Shown here: positions 36,513 through 47,815 of the stretch, in pieces | Layout of the letters: each line of letters begins with the position of its first letter | How positions within the stretch are numbered: the stretch's first letter is position 1 | Source of the DNA: Lujinxingia sediminis | GTDB lineage: Bacteria > Myxococcota_A > Bradymonadia > Bradymonadales > Bradymonadaceae | Assembly (NCBI RefSeq): GCF_004005565.1 | Contig: NZ_SADD01000006.1 | Location: forward strand, 1-64,000 | DNA length: 64,000 nucleotides | Direction: 5' to 3' | Notes under the pieces: generated by a model | Told to the model about the DNA's origin: nothing | Seen by the model: the letters and a program-made list of their open reading frames with translations, nothing else | Databases searched by the model: none | Program-made: the position numbers and the translations under genes

Positions 36513-36519
36513 ATGACGT

Positions 36520-37110
36520 TCAGGCTTTGCCGGTGTCTCGACCGGGGAGCCCGCCGAGCAGGCGCCAGTCGTCGACGTTGAGCTCGCTTCCACGTAAAAA
36601 ACGAAGCAGCAGGCGCTCATGGTCAGGTTGGCGGTGCCGGGAGAGCAGCCGAAAGGCGTCGACCACGCTGTCAAAGCAGCGGGTGAGCTCTTCGAAGATG
36701 ATATGAAAAGCGCCGCCGGGTTGTTTGTAGGCCATCAGTTCGCCCAGGCGGCTGTAGGCGACGCGACCCATGTCACGGTAGTAGCCTGATTTGACGGGTG
36801 TGCGGTTCAGGCGCTCTTCGAAAAAGCCGCATGAGAAGAGGCTCGCATCACCCAGGCGCCGGTAGGCGTCGATGCGGCGCTCGCCAGCGGCGCTCATGGC
36901 CTCGCCGAGGATGAAGGCCGCGGGTTTCTCAAAGCCGATGGTCTGGGTACTCTCGGCCGTGCTGCGTGCGAAGCCTTCGAGGAGATGGACCAGGTAGGTC
37001 TGGGTCTCGTCGGCAGTGGTGAGCTCCAGGGCGTCGAAGGCATGAGCAAGCTCGGCGCGGAAGTAGTGGAGCAGGTTAGCGACCTGTTGGATGTTCGGCG
37101 AATCCGTCAT
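36520..37110 (-). CDS. Conserved hypothetical helical protein
   Basis: 196 residues from ATG 37110 (MTDSPN). Mostly alpha-helical, acidic to neutral, with no signal peptide or known motif. A segment SGYYRDMGRVAYSRLGELMAY is notable and looks conserved, but I do not recognise the family. It ends against rpoZ and is divergent from the PEGA gene. Confidence 0.65.
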   Translation of the reverse strand: MTDSPNIQQVANLLHYFRAELAHAFDALELTTADETQTYLVHLLEGFARSTAESTQTIGFEKPAAFILGEAMSAAGERRIDAYRRLGDASLFSCGFFEERLNRTPVKSGYYRDMGRVAYSRLGELMAYKQPGGAFHIIFEELTRCFDSVVDAFRLLSRHRQPDHERLLLRFLRGSELNVDDWRLLGGLPGRDTGKA

Positions 37111-37210
37111 GCAATACCTCCCGGACTCAAGAGTTGTGCCGGGGCAGCGCGATATCACACAGCCCGGCGTGGTCGTCGGTCCCCCGGCGGATAGACAAGC
37201 ATAGCGCGAG

Positions 37211-38806
37211 GTGGAGGCGGTGGCACGAAAAAGGTCGCAAGGTCGCGTAGTTGCGACTTTTTTGAGCATGGTGGTGCTGAGCCTTGTGGCGATGGTGGTC
37301 GTAGCGCCAGCGGCCGCACAGCCGGCCGAGCCGGCCCGCAGTGTGGCCTGGCAGTTTGAAGGGGAGGCTGCCGAGGCGGTGATCGAGGGGGTGGCGCAGG
37401 CGCTTTCGACAGAGCGTTCGCGTCATCTTCTAACCCCACAGGACGTAGAGGCGCGGGTTCGCGCGCAGGTTCGACCCTGGCCGAGCTGTGCGCTGGGGGT
37501 GGAGCCCTGCGGTTCGGCCACGGCGCTGGCGATGGACGCGCTGGGGGTGGAGCTCCTGGTGCGGGTGGAGGTCGTGCGACAGGCGCGTCAGTTAGAAGTT
37601 AACTACGAGATTGTGGACTGGCGAGGGGCCCAGGTCTCAAGCGGCAGCATAAGCAAGGGCGAGGGGCGAGAGGCGGGCTTTGAGCTTGTGCGCGAGCTTT
37701 TTGATGCCTCCGGGGTGATTTCGGTGGAAAGTGAGCCGGCCGGAGCGCAGGTGTGGCTGGATGGCGAGGTGGTCGGCCAGACGCCCTGGAGCGGCCAGCG
37801 TGCGGTGGGGCGCTATGCGTATCGTCTTATTCTGGAGGGGTATGAGCGGGTTGATGGCCACGTGGAGCTCGGCAGTGGTGAGGCGGTACGCCTGAGCGAG
37901 TCGTTGGAGGAGCTTCCCGGGAGGTTGCGGGTGCTGGGCGCGCCGGACAGCGCCGAGATCTGGATTCAGGACGCTCCGATGGGGCGCGCCGCCGAGCTTC
38001 TGGAGCTTCCGGCCGGACGTTACGCCGTGGAGGTTCGTGCCGAGGGTTATGAGCCCCTGACTCAGGTGGTCGATGTGGCCCCGGCGCGGCTGACCGAGAC
38101 GACGGTGACGATGGCCAACCAGAGCAGCCTGCTGCGGGAGATCGACGTGGCTGCGCTGGTGGCCAACCGCCTTCATGTGAGCGTGGGAGGGGAGCTGGGC
38201 TTTCATAGCAGTTCGCCGCGTCAGACCCGCGGGAATCTTGACGGGTTGGAGTACAGCTTTGAGGGATGGAGTGAGCAGGGGAGGTCGGCGCCGCGCTCAC
38301 GGCGTACGCTGGGAGCCGGGGGCATTCGACTCGACGCGATCTGGGAGGGGGAGCTCCTGGGGATGACGCTGCTCTCGCTGAGTTATGCCGGTGGGGGCGT
38401 GAACGAGGAGGCTGAGCTCTGGACGCGGCCGGGCGGAGGGAGCGTTGTGGCCGAGGTGGAGCGACGGGAGCTCATCTCGCTTCGTCCCCTGCAGCTTCGC
38501 TACCGGATGATCTGGCAGAACCTGGTGCCCCATGCTGAGGCCGGCCTGGGGGTGAACTGGGAGCGGCTGCGGGCGCGGCCGGTCGGCAGTGAGGCTTCAG
38601 TGATCCTCTCGCAGGCGCGGGCCTTCTGGTCGTTGGGAGCCGGGGTTCGCTACCATTTCGATCCGCGCTGGTCGGTGGGCGTGAGCTACCGCACCGAGAT
38701 CTACCTGGGACGCGAGCAGGGCGCACAGCACCTCTTCGGCGTGATGGTCGGAGCGGGTATCCCGCAGATTCCCGGCCTCAGCCCCCAACCTCCGGAGCAG
38801 CTATGA
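37211..38806 (+). CDS. Exported PEGA-domain outer-envelope protein
   Basis: 531 residues starting at GTG 37211 (GTG 37220 is also possible). The N-terminus has a long hydrophobic signal ending AAAQP (about residue 37). Two PEGA-type beta domains lie at about 168-235 (SVESEPAGAQVWLDGEVVGQTP) and 237-300. The C-terminal 200 residues alternate polar and hydrophobic strands like a beta-barrel. PEGA proteins in deltaproteobacteria are surface or S-layer-associated. The stop overlaps the TPR gene start (ATGA), so the two form an operon. Confidence 0.78.
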   Translation: MEAVARKRSQGRVVATFLSMVVLSLVAMVVVAPAAAQPAEPARSVAWQFEGEAAEAVIEGVAQALSTERSRHLLTPQDVEARVRAQVRPWPSCALGVEPCGSATALAMDALGVELLVRVEVVRQARQLEVNYEIVDWRGAQVSSGSISKGEGREAGFELVRELFDASGVISVESEPAGAQVWLDGEVVGQTPWSGQRAVGRYAYRLILEGYERVDGHVELGSGEAVRLSESLEELPGRLRVLGAPDSAEIWIQDAPMGRAAELLELPAGRYAVEVRAEGYEPLTQVVDVAPARLTETTVTMANQSSLLREIDVAALVANRLHVSVGGELGFHSSSPRQTRGNLDGLEYSFEGWSEQGRSAPRSRRTLGAGGIRLDAIWEGELLGMTLLSLSYAGGGVNEEAELWTRPGGGSVVAEVERRELISLRPLQLRYRMIWQNLVPHAEAGLGVNWERLRARPVGSEASVILSQARAFWSLGAGVRYHFDPRWSVGVSYRTEIYLGREQGAQHLFGVMVGAGIPQIPGLSPQPPEQL

Positions 38807-39888
38807 GCATCAGGCGATGGATGTCAGTGGCGAGTGTGTCGTGGATGGGCATGTGGCTCGTTGCGATGAGTCCGGCGATGGCGCAGGAGCCGGGGAGTGA
38901 GGCCGCGGCGAGTACCACGGTCGAGGTTGTTGATGAAGCGCAAGGCCTTGAGAAACAAGGTGAATCTGTTGGTGGTGGTGAGCGCTCCGAGGCCTATGAG
39001 GCGATCCTTGCTCAGGGGACGTCAGCTTATAACGGGGGCGACTATGAGACGGCGCGTCAACGCTTTATTGAGGCTGTGCAGGTGCTTGCTGAGAGGGCCG
39101 AGGCCTATCGCAACCTGGCGCGGGCGAACTTCTGGATGGAGCGTTACGCCGAGGCGACCCATCATTACGACCATTATTTGAGGCTTGCTCCGCAGGCGTC
39201 GGACAGCGAGCAGATACGTTCGGAGCGCCGGATGGCGGCGACCCAGGCCGGTGGTGAGGGTTACGTGGTGCCCGGCTCGCAGCGTCAGGCGCTCGACGCG
39301 CTGGAGCGGGAGCTGAACCGTGGTCAGGCGCTTACGGCGTCGGGCGGCGGAGCCTACGGGCTTTACCGCACGGTGTTGCGCATGGGCTATGCGGCCCCGG
39401 AGCTCGGGAGCGTGCAGGCGCGCCTGGCGCAGCGTCTGCTCGATGAGCATGACGCACGCCTTCTGGGGCAGGCCTCCGGGCTTGTTCCGACGCTGACCCA
39501 GGCCGACTGGGCGGTGCAGCGTGAGCGCCTGCAACTGGCCTCGGAGTTGGCCATGGATGAGCTTGTGGCCGATATGGTCGAGCGGCGTCTGATGGTGGTG
39601 GAGGCAGCCGAAGCGCTTGTGGACGGCCGCTATGAGCGGGCAGCAAGGCGTGCGGGGGAGGCCGCAGAGGCCAATCCTGATCTTCGCTTTGTGGGGTTTT
39701 ACCGGGTGGCAGCGCTGGCCGCCGGCGCGCAGCCAGCCGAGGCCCTCACCGAGCTGGATCGTTTTCGAGCGCAGGCCGGCTGGGATGAGGCGACGGACGC
39801 GCGCGCCGGGGTGCTGCGCGCCCAGCTTTTGCAGGCGCTGGGGCGCTATGAGGAGGCGGCCCGCGAGCTGGAAGCGGCGCTACGCTGA
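38803..39888 (+). CDS. Exported tetratricopeptide-repeat protein
   Basis: 361 residues. A signal peptide ends MAQ (about residue 28). TPR-like helix pairs occur at about 66-130 (YEAILAQGTSAYNGGDYETARQ-type) and again near the C-terminus (about 290-360). The middle is helical and unassigned. The start overlaps the PEGA gene stop. Likely a periplasmic partner of that protein. Confidence 0.78.
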   Translation: MSIRRWMSVASVSWMGMWLVAMSPAMAQEPGSEAAASTTVEVVDEAQGLEKQGESVGGGERSEAYEAILAQGTSAYNGGDYETARQRFIEAVQVLAERAEAYRNLARANFWMERYAEATHHYDHYLRLAPQASDSEQIRSERRMAATQAGGEGYVVPGSQRQALDALERELNRGQALTASGGGAYGLYRTVLRMGYAAPELGSVQARLAQRLLDEHDARLLGQASGLVPTLTQADWAVQRERLQLASELAMDELVADMVERRLMVVEAAEALVDGRYERAARRAGEAAEANPDLRFVGFYRVAALAAGAQPAEALTELDRFRAQAGWDEATDARAGVLRAQLLQALGRYEEAARELEAALR

Positions 39889-39960
39889 GCGCGATGAGAT
39901 TCGTATTGACCTCTGACGGGCTGTGTATACGTTCAGCCCCGACGAAATGGACCCAGAAAG

Positions 39961-39987
39961 GGCCGGCGCCTTCGTGCCGGCCTCTTG
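39961..39987 (+). terminator. Hairpin terminator after the PEGA-TPR operon
   Basis: GGCCGGC/GCCGGCC stem (39961-39967 with 39976-39982), 8-base loop, then TCTTGT. It lies between the TPR stop and the next gene's Shine-Dalgarno. Confidence 0.55.
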
Positions 39988-40003
39988 TGTAGGAGGTCAG
40001 ACC

Positions 40004-40693
40004 ATGTTTTTCGATCCTGTGTATCTCATCATTCTCGGAGTGGGGTTTGTGTTGAGCATGGGGGCGCAGGCCTGGGTGAAGTCTGCGTTTAGCAGGTGGA
40101 GTCAGGTGCCGACCAGCCGCGGGCTGACTGGCCAGCAGGTCGCCCAGGCCATCCTGGATGCGCGGGGCATCCGTGATGTGGGTATTGAGCAGGTGCAGGG
40201 GGTGCTCTCCGACCATTATGACCCGAGCGCGAAGATGTTGCGGTTGAGCCCGGATATCTACAACGGGCGTTCGGTGGCCGCCGCCGGGATTGCCGCCCAT
40301 GAGGTGGGCCATGCCATCCAGCATCAGGAGGGCTACGCGATGATGAAGCTGCGTCAGAAGATGGTTCCGGTGGCCAGCATCGGAACCAATCTGGGGCTGT
40401 GGATCACCATTGCCGGGATCGTGATCGGCATCAGCGGGCTGGCGACCGTCGGCATTGTGCTCTTTGGCGGGGCGGTGGCGTTTACGCTGGTGACGTTGCC
40501 GGTGGAGTTTGACGCTTCGGCGCGCGCGAAGCGGGTGCTCGACGAGCAGGGCTTTGTCACCGGTGAGGAGGCCCGTGGCGTTGCCAAAGTGCTCAATGCG
40601 GCGGCGGCAACCTACGTGGCTGCGGCGGTGGCGGCGGTGCTGCAGCTCGTGTACTGGGCCTGGCGCGCCGGGCTGATCGGCGGGCGGCGCTAA
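40004..40693 (+). CDS. Zinc metallopeptidase of the YugP family
   Basis: 229 residues. The metal motif HEVGH is at His99-Glu100-x2-His103 in AAGIAAHEVGHAIQ, with LRLSPDIYNGRSVAAAG before it as in YugP-type neutral zinc peptidases. Three or four hydrophobic segments place it in the membrane. AGGAGG lies 7 bases before ATG 40004. The substrate is unknown. The 276 bases that follow contain two short inverted repeats (40741-40770 and 40798-40814) but no gene. Confidence 0.9.
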   Translation: MFFDPVYLIILGVGFVLSMGAQAWVKSAFSRWSQVPTSRGLTGQQVAQAILDARGIRDVGIEQVQGVLSDHYDPSAKMLRLSPDIYNGRSVAAAGIAAHEVGHAIQHQEGYAMMKLRQKMVPVASIGTNLGLWITIAGIVIGISGLATVGIVLFGGAVAFTLVTLPVEFDASARAKRVLDEQGFVTGEEARGVAKVLNAAAATYVAAAVAAVLQLVYWAWRAGLIGGRR

Positions 40694-40969
40694 TGGCAGG
40701 CACCGAAAGGAGGGGACGTCTGAGCGCGGGCTGTACACAGATGCCCGCGGACGCGTGGTTCTCCGGGCATGGCAGGCGCATAAGCGTTGAGGCGGCCGAT
40801 GCCGCCTCGGCATCCGAGGTTCGGGCGGTGCACCGTGCTTCGGATGGCGGGGCGGTCGACGTGCGAATGTGAGGGGGAGGGGAACAACCGGAGCGCGGCG
40901 ATGGTGGTCTTTGCCGGGGGTTGGTGTTAGGGAGAGCGAAGCCATCGGTCTTTTGCGCAGGAGCAACAC

Positions 40970-42607
<1,638 letters not shown>

Positions 42608-42633
42608 AGGGGCCGCCGCGGCGCCTGGTGAGG

Positions 42634-43503
42634 TTATGCGTTTTTTCGTCGTGGGCGCATCAGGCCTTCCTGCGCAGTGGAGGCGACGAGTTCGCCCTTC
42701 TGGTTGAACATCCGACCGCGCACGAGCCCTCGGCCACCGCTGGCTGAGGGGCTCTCCACGTGGTGCAAAAGCCAGTCGTCAAAGCGGAAGGGGCGGTGAA
42801 ACCACATCGCGTGATCGAGGCTTGCGACCTGCATCGAAGGCATCAGCCAGGAGACGCCGTGGGGGTACATGGCGGTGGCCAGGAAGTTGAAGTCGGACGC
42901 ATAGGCGGCCATCGACTGGTGGATGCCCGGGGTGTCGGGCAGGGTGCCGGCGGACTTGTACCAGGCCGCGCTCTCGGGCTCACGGATGGTGGGTTTGAGG
43001 TAGTTCATCGGGCGCACCGGCCGAATCTCAATGGGGGAGTCGGCGGTAAAGCGCTCACGCAGCGGTGTGGGAATCTGATCGGCGATGCGACGGCTCAGTT
43101 CGACCTGGGAGAGCAGACCTTCGGGGCCTTTGACATCGGGCATCTCATCCTGGTGATCGTAGCCGGGTTGGGCCTTCTGAAAGGATGCCGACATGCTGAA
43201 GATGGGACGGCCGTGCTGAATCGCGACGACGCGGCGGGTGGTGAAGCTGCCGCCATCCCGAATACGCTCGACATCATACACGATGGGGGTATTGACGTCG
43301 CCCAGAAGCAAGAAGTAGCCGTGGAGGGAGTGAATGTAACGATCTTCGGGCACCGTCTGCGTGGCAGCGGAGAGGGCCTGACCCAGTACCTGTCCGCCAA
43401 AGACCTGGCCCCAGCCCAGATCCTGGGAGTGGCCGCGGAAGAGGTTAACTTCGATGCGCTCCAGGGCGAGCAGATCGACGAGTTGTTGAAGGACTTCGGT
43501 CAT
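42634..43503 (-). CDS. tesB: Acyl-CoA thioesterase II
   Basis: 289 residues (E. coli TesB 286). It hydrolyses medium- and long-chain acyl-CoA. The double hot-dog fold is recognised by FGGQVLGQAL, SLHGYFLLLGD, FTTRRVVAIQHG and the C-terminal ASLDHAMWFHRPFR with the catalytic Asp. ATG 43503 (MTEVLQQ) is chosen; the upstream frame is probably non-coding. Convergent with the ABC-F gene and divergent from a lipoprotein gene. Confidence 0.95.
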   Translation of the reverse strand: MTEVLQQLVDLLALERIEVNLFRGHSQDLGWGQVFGGQVLGQALSAATQTVPEDRYIHSLHGYFLLLGDVNTPIVYDVERIRDGGSFTTRRVVAIQHGRPIFSMSASFQKAQPGYDHQDEMPDVKGPEGLLSQVELSRRIADQIPTPLRERFTADSPIEIRPVRPMNYLKPTIREPESAAWYKSAGTLPDTPGIHQSMAAYASDFNFLATAMYPHGVSWLMPSMQVASLDHAMWFHRPFRFDDWLLHHVESPSASGGRGLVRGRMFNQKGELVASTAQEGLMRPRRKNA

Positions 43504-43835
43504 GAGTTTCTCGGGGAGGATGGGGAGCGAGTTTGAAACAAGCGGGCCTATCGTGAATATCAGATACCCGCGTACGTCTCGCGTGCACACCGAATGTGTG
43601 CCCAGGCGCGGGCATCCTTCCACGCGCTCTAAGCAGGTTCAAGTCGTACGCCCGTGGCACCGAGCGGCGTTGTGGCAAAGGGGCCCGGATTGTTTTTTTG
43701 CTGCGTCTGAGCAACTCTTGGTGCAGATTTAACAGAAGCAAGAACACAACGATGTGTGCGCAGGTGTGTCGCCGGAGCGGCCTGGTACGCCCCTCCATGA
43801 TCGCGCGCCAACGCGCCAGAAGACGAGTGATCGCT
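43504..43835. other. Gene-free divergent region between tesB and a lipoprotein gene
   Basis: 332 bases without a supported gene. A TTGAAA near 43533 with an AATATC 17 bases later reads towards the plus strand but is weak. No repeats or hairpins of note were seen. Confidence 0.4.
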
Positions 43836-44420
43836 ATGATGATGAACTGGATTCGCCAGGGGGTGGTGGGCGCGGCGTTCGCGCTGGTCGCGCTCACCGG
43901 ATGTTCGGATGCTGCCGACGACGCAAACGTCGGGCAGCTCTCGCAGGCCTCGGTGACCTGCGCAGCCACGAGCTGCCAGTCGCCGACGCCGTACTTCAAC
44001 CAGGCTCTCTGTGCCTGCGCGCCCTGCGCGCTCGATGCGCATTGCCCCGGCGGCGCCACCTGTGATGCGGCCGGTCAGTGTGTGGCCACGCTGGAGTGCG
44101 AAACCGTCAGCGATTGCGCCGCAGCAGAGGTCTGCCAGGCGGGAGTCTGCCGCGAAGCGACAGGCAGCGATGGCGAGCAGTACGCCGGGGAGCCCGACCC
44201 TCCGACCTGCGACCCCGACGATCCGGGGGCCTGCGGTGTGGGACAGGTATGCAACCCGCAGACGCTGCAGTGCGAGACGTCGATCACGACCTGCGACGAG
44301 GTTCCCTGTCACCCGGAACTGACCTGCGGTGCTGCTGGCCTGTGCGAGGGCTGTACCGATGGCTTTGATGAGCGATGTCCCGGCAGCTTCTGCTTTGGCG
44401 GCCTCTGCCTTCAACTCTGA
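43836..44420 (+). CDS. Cysteine-rich lipoprotein
   Basis: 194 residues. The signal peptide ends in LTGC (Cys about 23). The mature region contains about 24 Cys in short spaced pairs (CAPCALDAHCPGGATC, CGVGQVCNP, CPGSFCFGG), typical of small disulfide-rich repeats in secreted deltaproteobacterial proteins. Three ATGs run together at the start. It precedes the Asp/Pro-rich lipoprotein gene with a 10-base gap and is probably cotranscribed with it. Confidence 0.8.
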   Translation: MMMNWIRQGVVGAAFALVALTGCSDAADDANVGQLSQASVTCAATSCQSPTPYFNQALCACAPCALDAHCPGGATCDAAGQCVATLECETVSDCAAAEVCQAGVCREATGSDGEQYAGEPDPPTCDPDDPGACGVGQVCNPQTLQCETSITTCDEVPCHPELTCGAAGLCEGCTDGFDERCPGSFCFGGLCLQL

Positions 44421-44430
44421 GGAGATGATC

Positions 44431-45915
44431 ATGTTTAGAAAGCGCATTCTTTTCGTGCTGGTGGTCTCTCTGATGACCGCGGCTTGCAGCGATGATTCCA
44501 GGAATCGTCGGGGCCCCGATGAATGGGATTTTGACGACGATGTGTCGGTGGAGGATGACGCCGGCGATGTTGGTGATGAGGTTGATGGCAGTGATCTCGA
44601 TGCGGACACACCGGACGCGGAGATCCCGGATACGGACACGCCGGACGCAGACACACCGGACGTGGACACGCCGGACGTGAATATCCCGGACGCGGACACG
44701 CCGGACGTGAATATCCCGGACGCAGACGCGCCGGACGCGGACATACCCGATGTTGAGGAGCCCGATGTTGAGGAGCCCGATGTCGAGGTGCCCGGGACCT
44801 GCGTGGAGCTCTGGGCTGGCGGAGCTCCGGCCGGCGAGGACTTCGACTTTGGAGCGCGGAACGAAGCGACGACCCTGAGCTTTGAGCTGCGACTCTGTGA
44901 GGGCGCAGCACCCACGCGCGTCGACGCGTTGGAGGCCGTTGGCGACGCCTACACCCTGGTGTTGGGCAGTGTGAACGGGTGGCCGGCACCGATTGAAGAG
45001 GGGCGGACGCTGAACTTCACGCTGACCTTCGATCCTCAGGAGGTGGATCTGGATGGGGAGCTGGTGGTGGGCGTTGTGGATGTTCCCGGGGAGTTTCGCT
45101 TCGGGCTGACCGGCGCGCGCATGGCTTACTCACCCGAGTGTCCGGCGGTGACGCCGCAGGCCGCCCCCAGCTTCACGGCGGTGGGGCCAGCCAACCCGGC
45201 CGAGGCCACCGGCGGGCTCTTCGATTTGAGTGTGGCGGGCACCTACGTCCCGGCGCGCTTTAGCGCCCAGTGGTATGTGGTGGATACCCCGGCCGGGGCA
45301 ACCTCGCCAGTGTTCTACGATCGCAGCGATGAGGCCCCCACCCGGGTGCGTCTGGACGCGCCGGGGGACTACGTGATCGGGTTGAAACTCTATGATGAGC
45401 AGCTCGGCCAGGACTGTGCTCCGGTGATGTTGCCGGTCGAGGTGATCGAGAGCGCGTTTGGCGCCAACGATGCCGTGGTCACCGTGACCTGGTCCAACGC
45501 TCAGGTGCCCAATCCCTCGGAGGGGAACGGCACGGATATGGACCTGCACCTGTGTCACCCCGATGGGGAGTTCAATACCACCGAAGGGTGGTGTGTGTAC
45601 TGGAGGTCGGCAGCGACGGTCTGGCATACGGGGAATGCTGAGCTGGTCATCGACGATCTTTACGGGGTGACCGGTGAGATGATCAGCCAGGAGTTCGCGC
45701 TGCCGGGCTTTAGCTACCGGGTGGGGGTTGAGTACTTCAATGACAACGGCTACGGACCGTCGCTGGCTACGGCCAAACTCTACCAGCGCGGGGTGGAGGC
45801 GCATGTGCAGACCAGGCTCCTTCAGTACCTCGATTTCTGGCGGCCCTTTGACTTCGATCCGGCCACCGGCGTGACGGTGGTGGACACCGTGCAGAACGGA
45901 TCGTCGTTTCCCTGA
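44431..45915 (+). CDS. Asp/Pro-repeat lipoprotein with beta-rich C-terminus
   Basis: 494 residues. GAGGAG at 44419-44424 with 6 bases to ATG 44431 decides the start. The lipobox is TAAC (Cys about 19). Residues about 55-120 are a repetitive acidic linker of the DTPDxxxPDx kind. The rest is beta-rich with an Asp/His-containing segment DMDLHLCHPDG near residue 370, which could bind metal. No enzyme family is recognised. It is most likely a surface-exposed lipoprotein on an extended stalk. Confidence 0.8.
   Translation: MFRKRILFVLVVSLMTAACSDDSRNRRGPDEWDFDDDVSVEDDAGDVGDEVDGSDLDADTPDAEIPDTDTPDADTPDVDTPDVNIPDADTPDVNIPDADAPDADIPDVEEPDVEEPDVEVPGTCVELWAGGAPAGEDFDFGARNEATTLSFELRLCEGAAPTRVDALEAVGDAYTLVLGSVNGWPAPIEEGRTLNFTLTFDPQEVDLDGELVVGVVDVPGEFRFGLTGARMAYSPECPAVTPQAAPSFTAVGPANPAEATGGLFDLSVAGTYVPARFSAQWYVVDTPAGATSPVFYDRSDEAPTRVRLDAPGDYVIGLKLYDEQLGQDCAPVMLPVEVIESAFGANDAVVTVTWSNAQVPNPSEGNGTDMDLHLCHPDGEFNTTEGWCVYWRSAATVWHTGNAELVIDDLYGVTGEMISQEFALPGFSYRVGVEYFNDNGYGPSLATAKLYQRGVEAHVQTRLLQYLDFWRPFDFDPATGVTVVDTVQNGSSFP
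44602..44790 (+). repeat. Tandem 15-bp-type repeats coding an Asp/Pro linker
   Basis: Imperfect copies of units such as GACACGCCGGACGTG, interleaved with GTGAATATCCCGGAC, and three GATGTTGAGGAGCCC-like units at the end. All units are multiples of three, so length can vary without a frameshift. Confidence 0.8.
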
Positions 45916-45971
45916 TGGCGAGTAGGGTGGGTGGGCGCTGGTCCAACTCGCCCGGCTGGCCTAGATTCATT

Positions 45972-46003
45972 GCCGCGCCCGCCGAAGCGGGCGCGGCTTT
46001 TTT
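45972..46003 (+). terminator. Rho-independent terminator
   Basis: An 11-bp GC stem (45972-45982 with 45987-45997) closed by a CGAA loop and followed by six T. Confidence 0.88.
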
Positions 46004-46053
46004 ATGGCCGTCGTTCGTGTCGGACGATGGCGCATGGTCCAAGGAGAGTGACG

Positions 46054-47046
46054 ATGAGTGAGCGGTTTCTGGCGCATACCGGGGCGCGTGTCCCGGTGAT
46101 CTGCGGGGCGATGTACCCCTGCTCAAATCCGGAGTTGGTGGGGGCGGTGGTCGCTGCCGGGGCGGTGGCTGTGGTGCAGCCGCTCTCGATTGCGTTTGCC
46201 CACAGGCTCGATCTTCGCCAGTCGCTGCGCGAGATTCAGGCTAAAAACCAGGGCGGGGCGGTGGGTTTTAACGCGTTGGTGGAGAAGTCCTCGAAGATCT
46301 ACGAGGAGCGCATGCGCAAGTGGATCGACATCGCGTTGGAAGAGGGTGTGCGCTTCTTTGTGACGGCGCTGGGCAATCCGGACTGGGTGGTCGAGAAGGT
46401 GCATGCGGTGGGCGGGGTGGTTTACCACGATGTGACCGAGCGTCGCTGGGCGCTCAAAGCGCTGGAGTCCGGTGTCGACGGGCTTATCTGCGTCAACGGT
46501 CGGGCCGGTGGTCACGCGGGCAGCAAAGATGCCGGTGAGCTTTACGGGGAGCTCAGCGATCTGGGCGTGCCCCTGGTGATGGCCGGAGGGGTGGGCGGGC
46601 CTGAGGGCTTTGTGCAGGCACTTACGCAGGGCTATGAGGCCGTGCAGCTGGGCACGCGTTTTATTGCGACCGAGGAGTGCAGCGCGCACGCCGATTATAA
46701 GCAGGCCATCGTCCGCGCAGGCAAAGACGATATCGTGTTGACCCGGCGCATCTCCGGGGTGCCCGTCTCGGTGATTCGCACGCCCTATGTGGAGCGGGTG
46801 GGCACGGACGCCGGGCCGATCGCGCGGCGACTCTTGCAGAGTCCGCGCTTTAAGCATTGGGTTCGCAGTTTTTATGCGGCGCGTTCGGTATGGTCGCTCG
46901 GCCGTGGGGCGACGCGCGACGGGGGGTATAACGACTACTGGCAGGCGGGTAAAAGCGTCGACGCCATCGATGGTGTGCGCCCGGCGGCCGAGGTCGTGGC
47001 CGAGTTTGAGGCGGCCTTTGAGAGCTATCGCCAGAGCGTCGGCTGA
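46054..47046 (+). CDS. Nitronate monooxygenase (2-nitropropane dioxygenase) family
   Basis: 330 residues, FMN-binding TIM barrel. The family block NGRAGGHAG and the following VPLVMAGGVGGPEGF, plus QLGTRFIATEECSAH, match NMO-like flavoproteins. They oxidise nitronates, or in some cases act as enoyl-reductase-like enzymes. AAGGAGA precedes ATG 46054. It stands as a single gene between a terminator and a GNAT gene. Confidence 0.9.
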   Translation: MSERFLAHTGARVPVICGAMYPCSNPELVGAVVAAGAVAVVQPLSIAFAHRLDLRQSLREIQAKNQGGAVGFNALVEKSSKIYEERMRKWIDIALEEGVRFFVTALGNPDWVVEKVHAVGGVVYHDVTERRWALKALESGVDGLICVNGRAGGHAGSKDAGELYGELSDLGVPLVMAGGVGGPEGFVQALTQGYEAVQLGTRFIATEECSAHADYKQAIVRAGKDDIVLTRRISGVPVSVIRTPYVERVGTDAGPIARRLLQSPRFKHWVRSFYAARSVWSLGRGATRDGGYNDYWQAGKSVDAIDGVRPAAEVVAEFEAAFESYRQSVG

Positions 47047-47162
47047 GGTGGCGAGCGCGTGGTGAGCACAGCGAGGGGGGCGCGCCATCTGCTTTGTGAG
47101 GCTGGCCAGGCTCTTAGATTCAGAGGCATTCGCAGCGCGACTCACCTTGCAGTGGTGTGCCT

Positions 47163-47795
47163 ATGAGCTCTCAGACCTGCCGCGGGCCGGCCTATCGAAT
47201 TCATACCGAGCGTTTGATCGTGCGCTGCCTCAATCCGGCAGATGCGCGACTCTTTCAAGAGACGGTCGACGATAACCTGGAGCATCTTCGACCCTGGCTC
47301 TCGTGGACGCGTCATGAGCCCCGCGACCTCGACGAGAAGATCGAGAGATTGCGCCAGCTGCGCAGTGCCTTTGATGCGGGGCGAGATTTTGTGTTCGGGC
47401 TTTTTACGCCGGATCAGACGCGGATGCTGGGGGCCAGTGGGCTGCAGACGCGGCCGGGCCCCGGGGCGCGCGAGATCGCGTACTGGGTGCATCGCGATCA
47501 CTGCCGTCAGGGCCTGGCCACCGAGGTGGCCGCGGCGCTGGTGAAGGTGGCTTTTGAGGTCGAGGGGGTCTCACGGGTGGAGATTCATTGCGACCCGCGC
47601 AACACGGCCAGCGCGCGCATTCCCGAGCGTCTGGGCTTTGAGCATGAGGCCACGTTGCGCGGCCGCAAGCGCGATGCGGCCGGCAACGTATGCGATGAGA
47701 TGATCTGGACGCTTTTTAAGGAGCGCTACCCCCGCAGCGTTGCCCGCCAGGCCGCCGTTTGCGCCTTTGATGTGGTGGGCAGAAAGTTGCTGTAG
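47163..47795 (+). CDS. GNAT N-acetyltransferase (RimJ/RimL-like)
   Basis: 210 residues. Acetyl-CoA site in CRQGLATEVAAALVKVAF (pattern Q/RxxGxG/A), with the RimJ-like block RVEIHCDPRNTASARIPERLGF. It probably acetylates protein N-termini or small amines. ATG 47163 (a GTG at 47157 is in frame). Single gene, converging with the sulfur island. Confidence 0.88.
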   Translation: MSSQTCRGPAYRIHTERLIVRCLNPADARLFQETVDDNLEHLRPWLSWTRHEPRDLDEKIERLRQLRSAFDAGRDFVFGLFTPDQTRMLGASGLQTRPGPGAREIAYWVHRDHCRQGLATEVAAALVKVAFEVEGVSRVEIHCDPRNTASARIPERLGFEHEATLRGRKRDAAGNVCDEMIWTLFKERYPRSVARQAAVCAFDVVGRKLL

Positions 47796-47815
47796 AGGGG
47801 GCGGCGAAGCGATGT

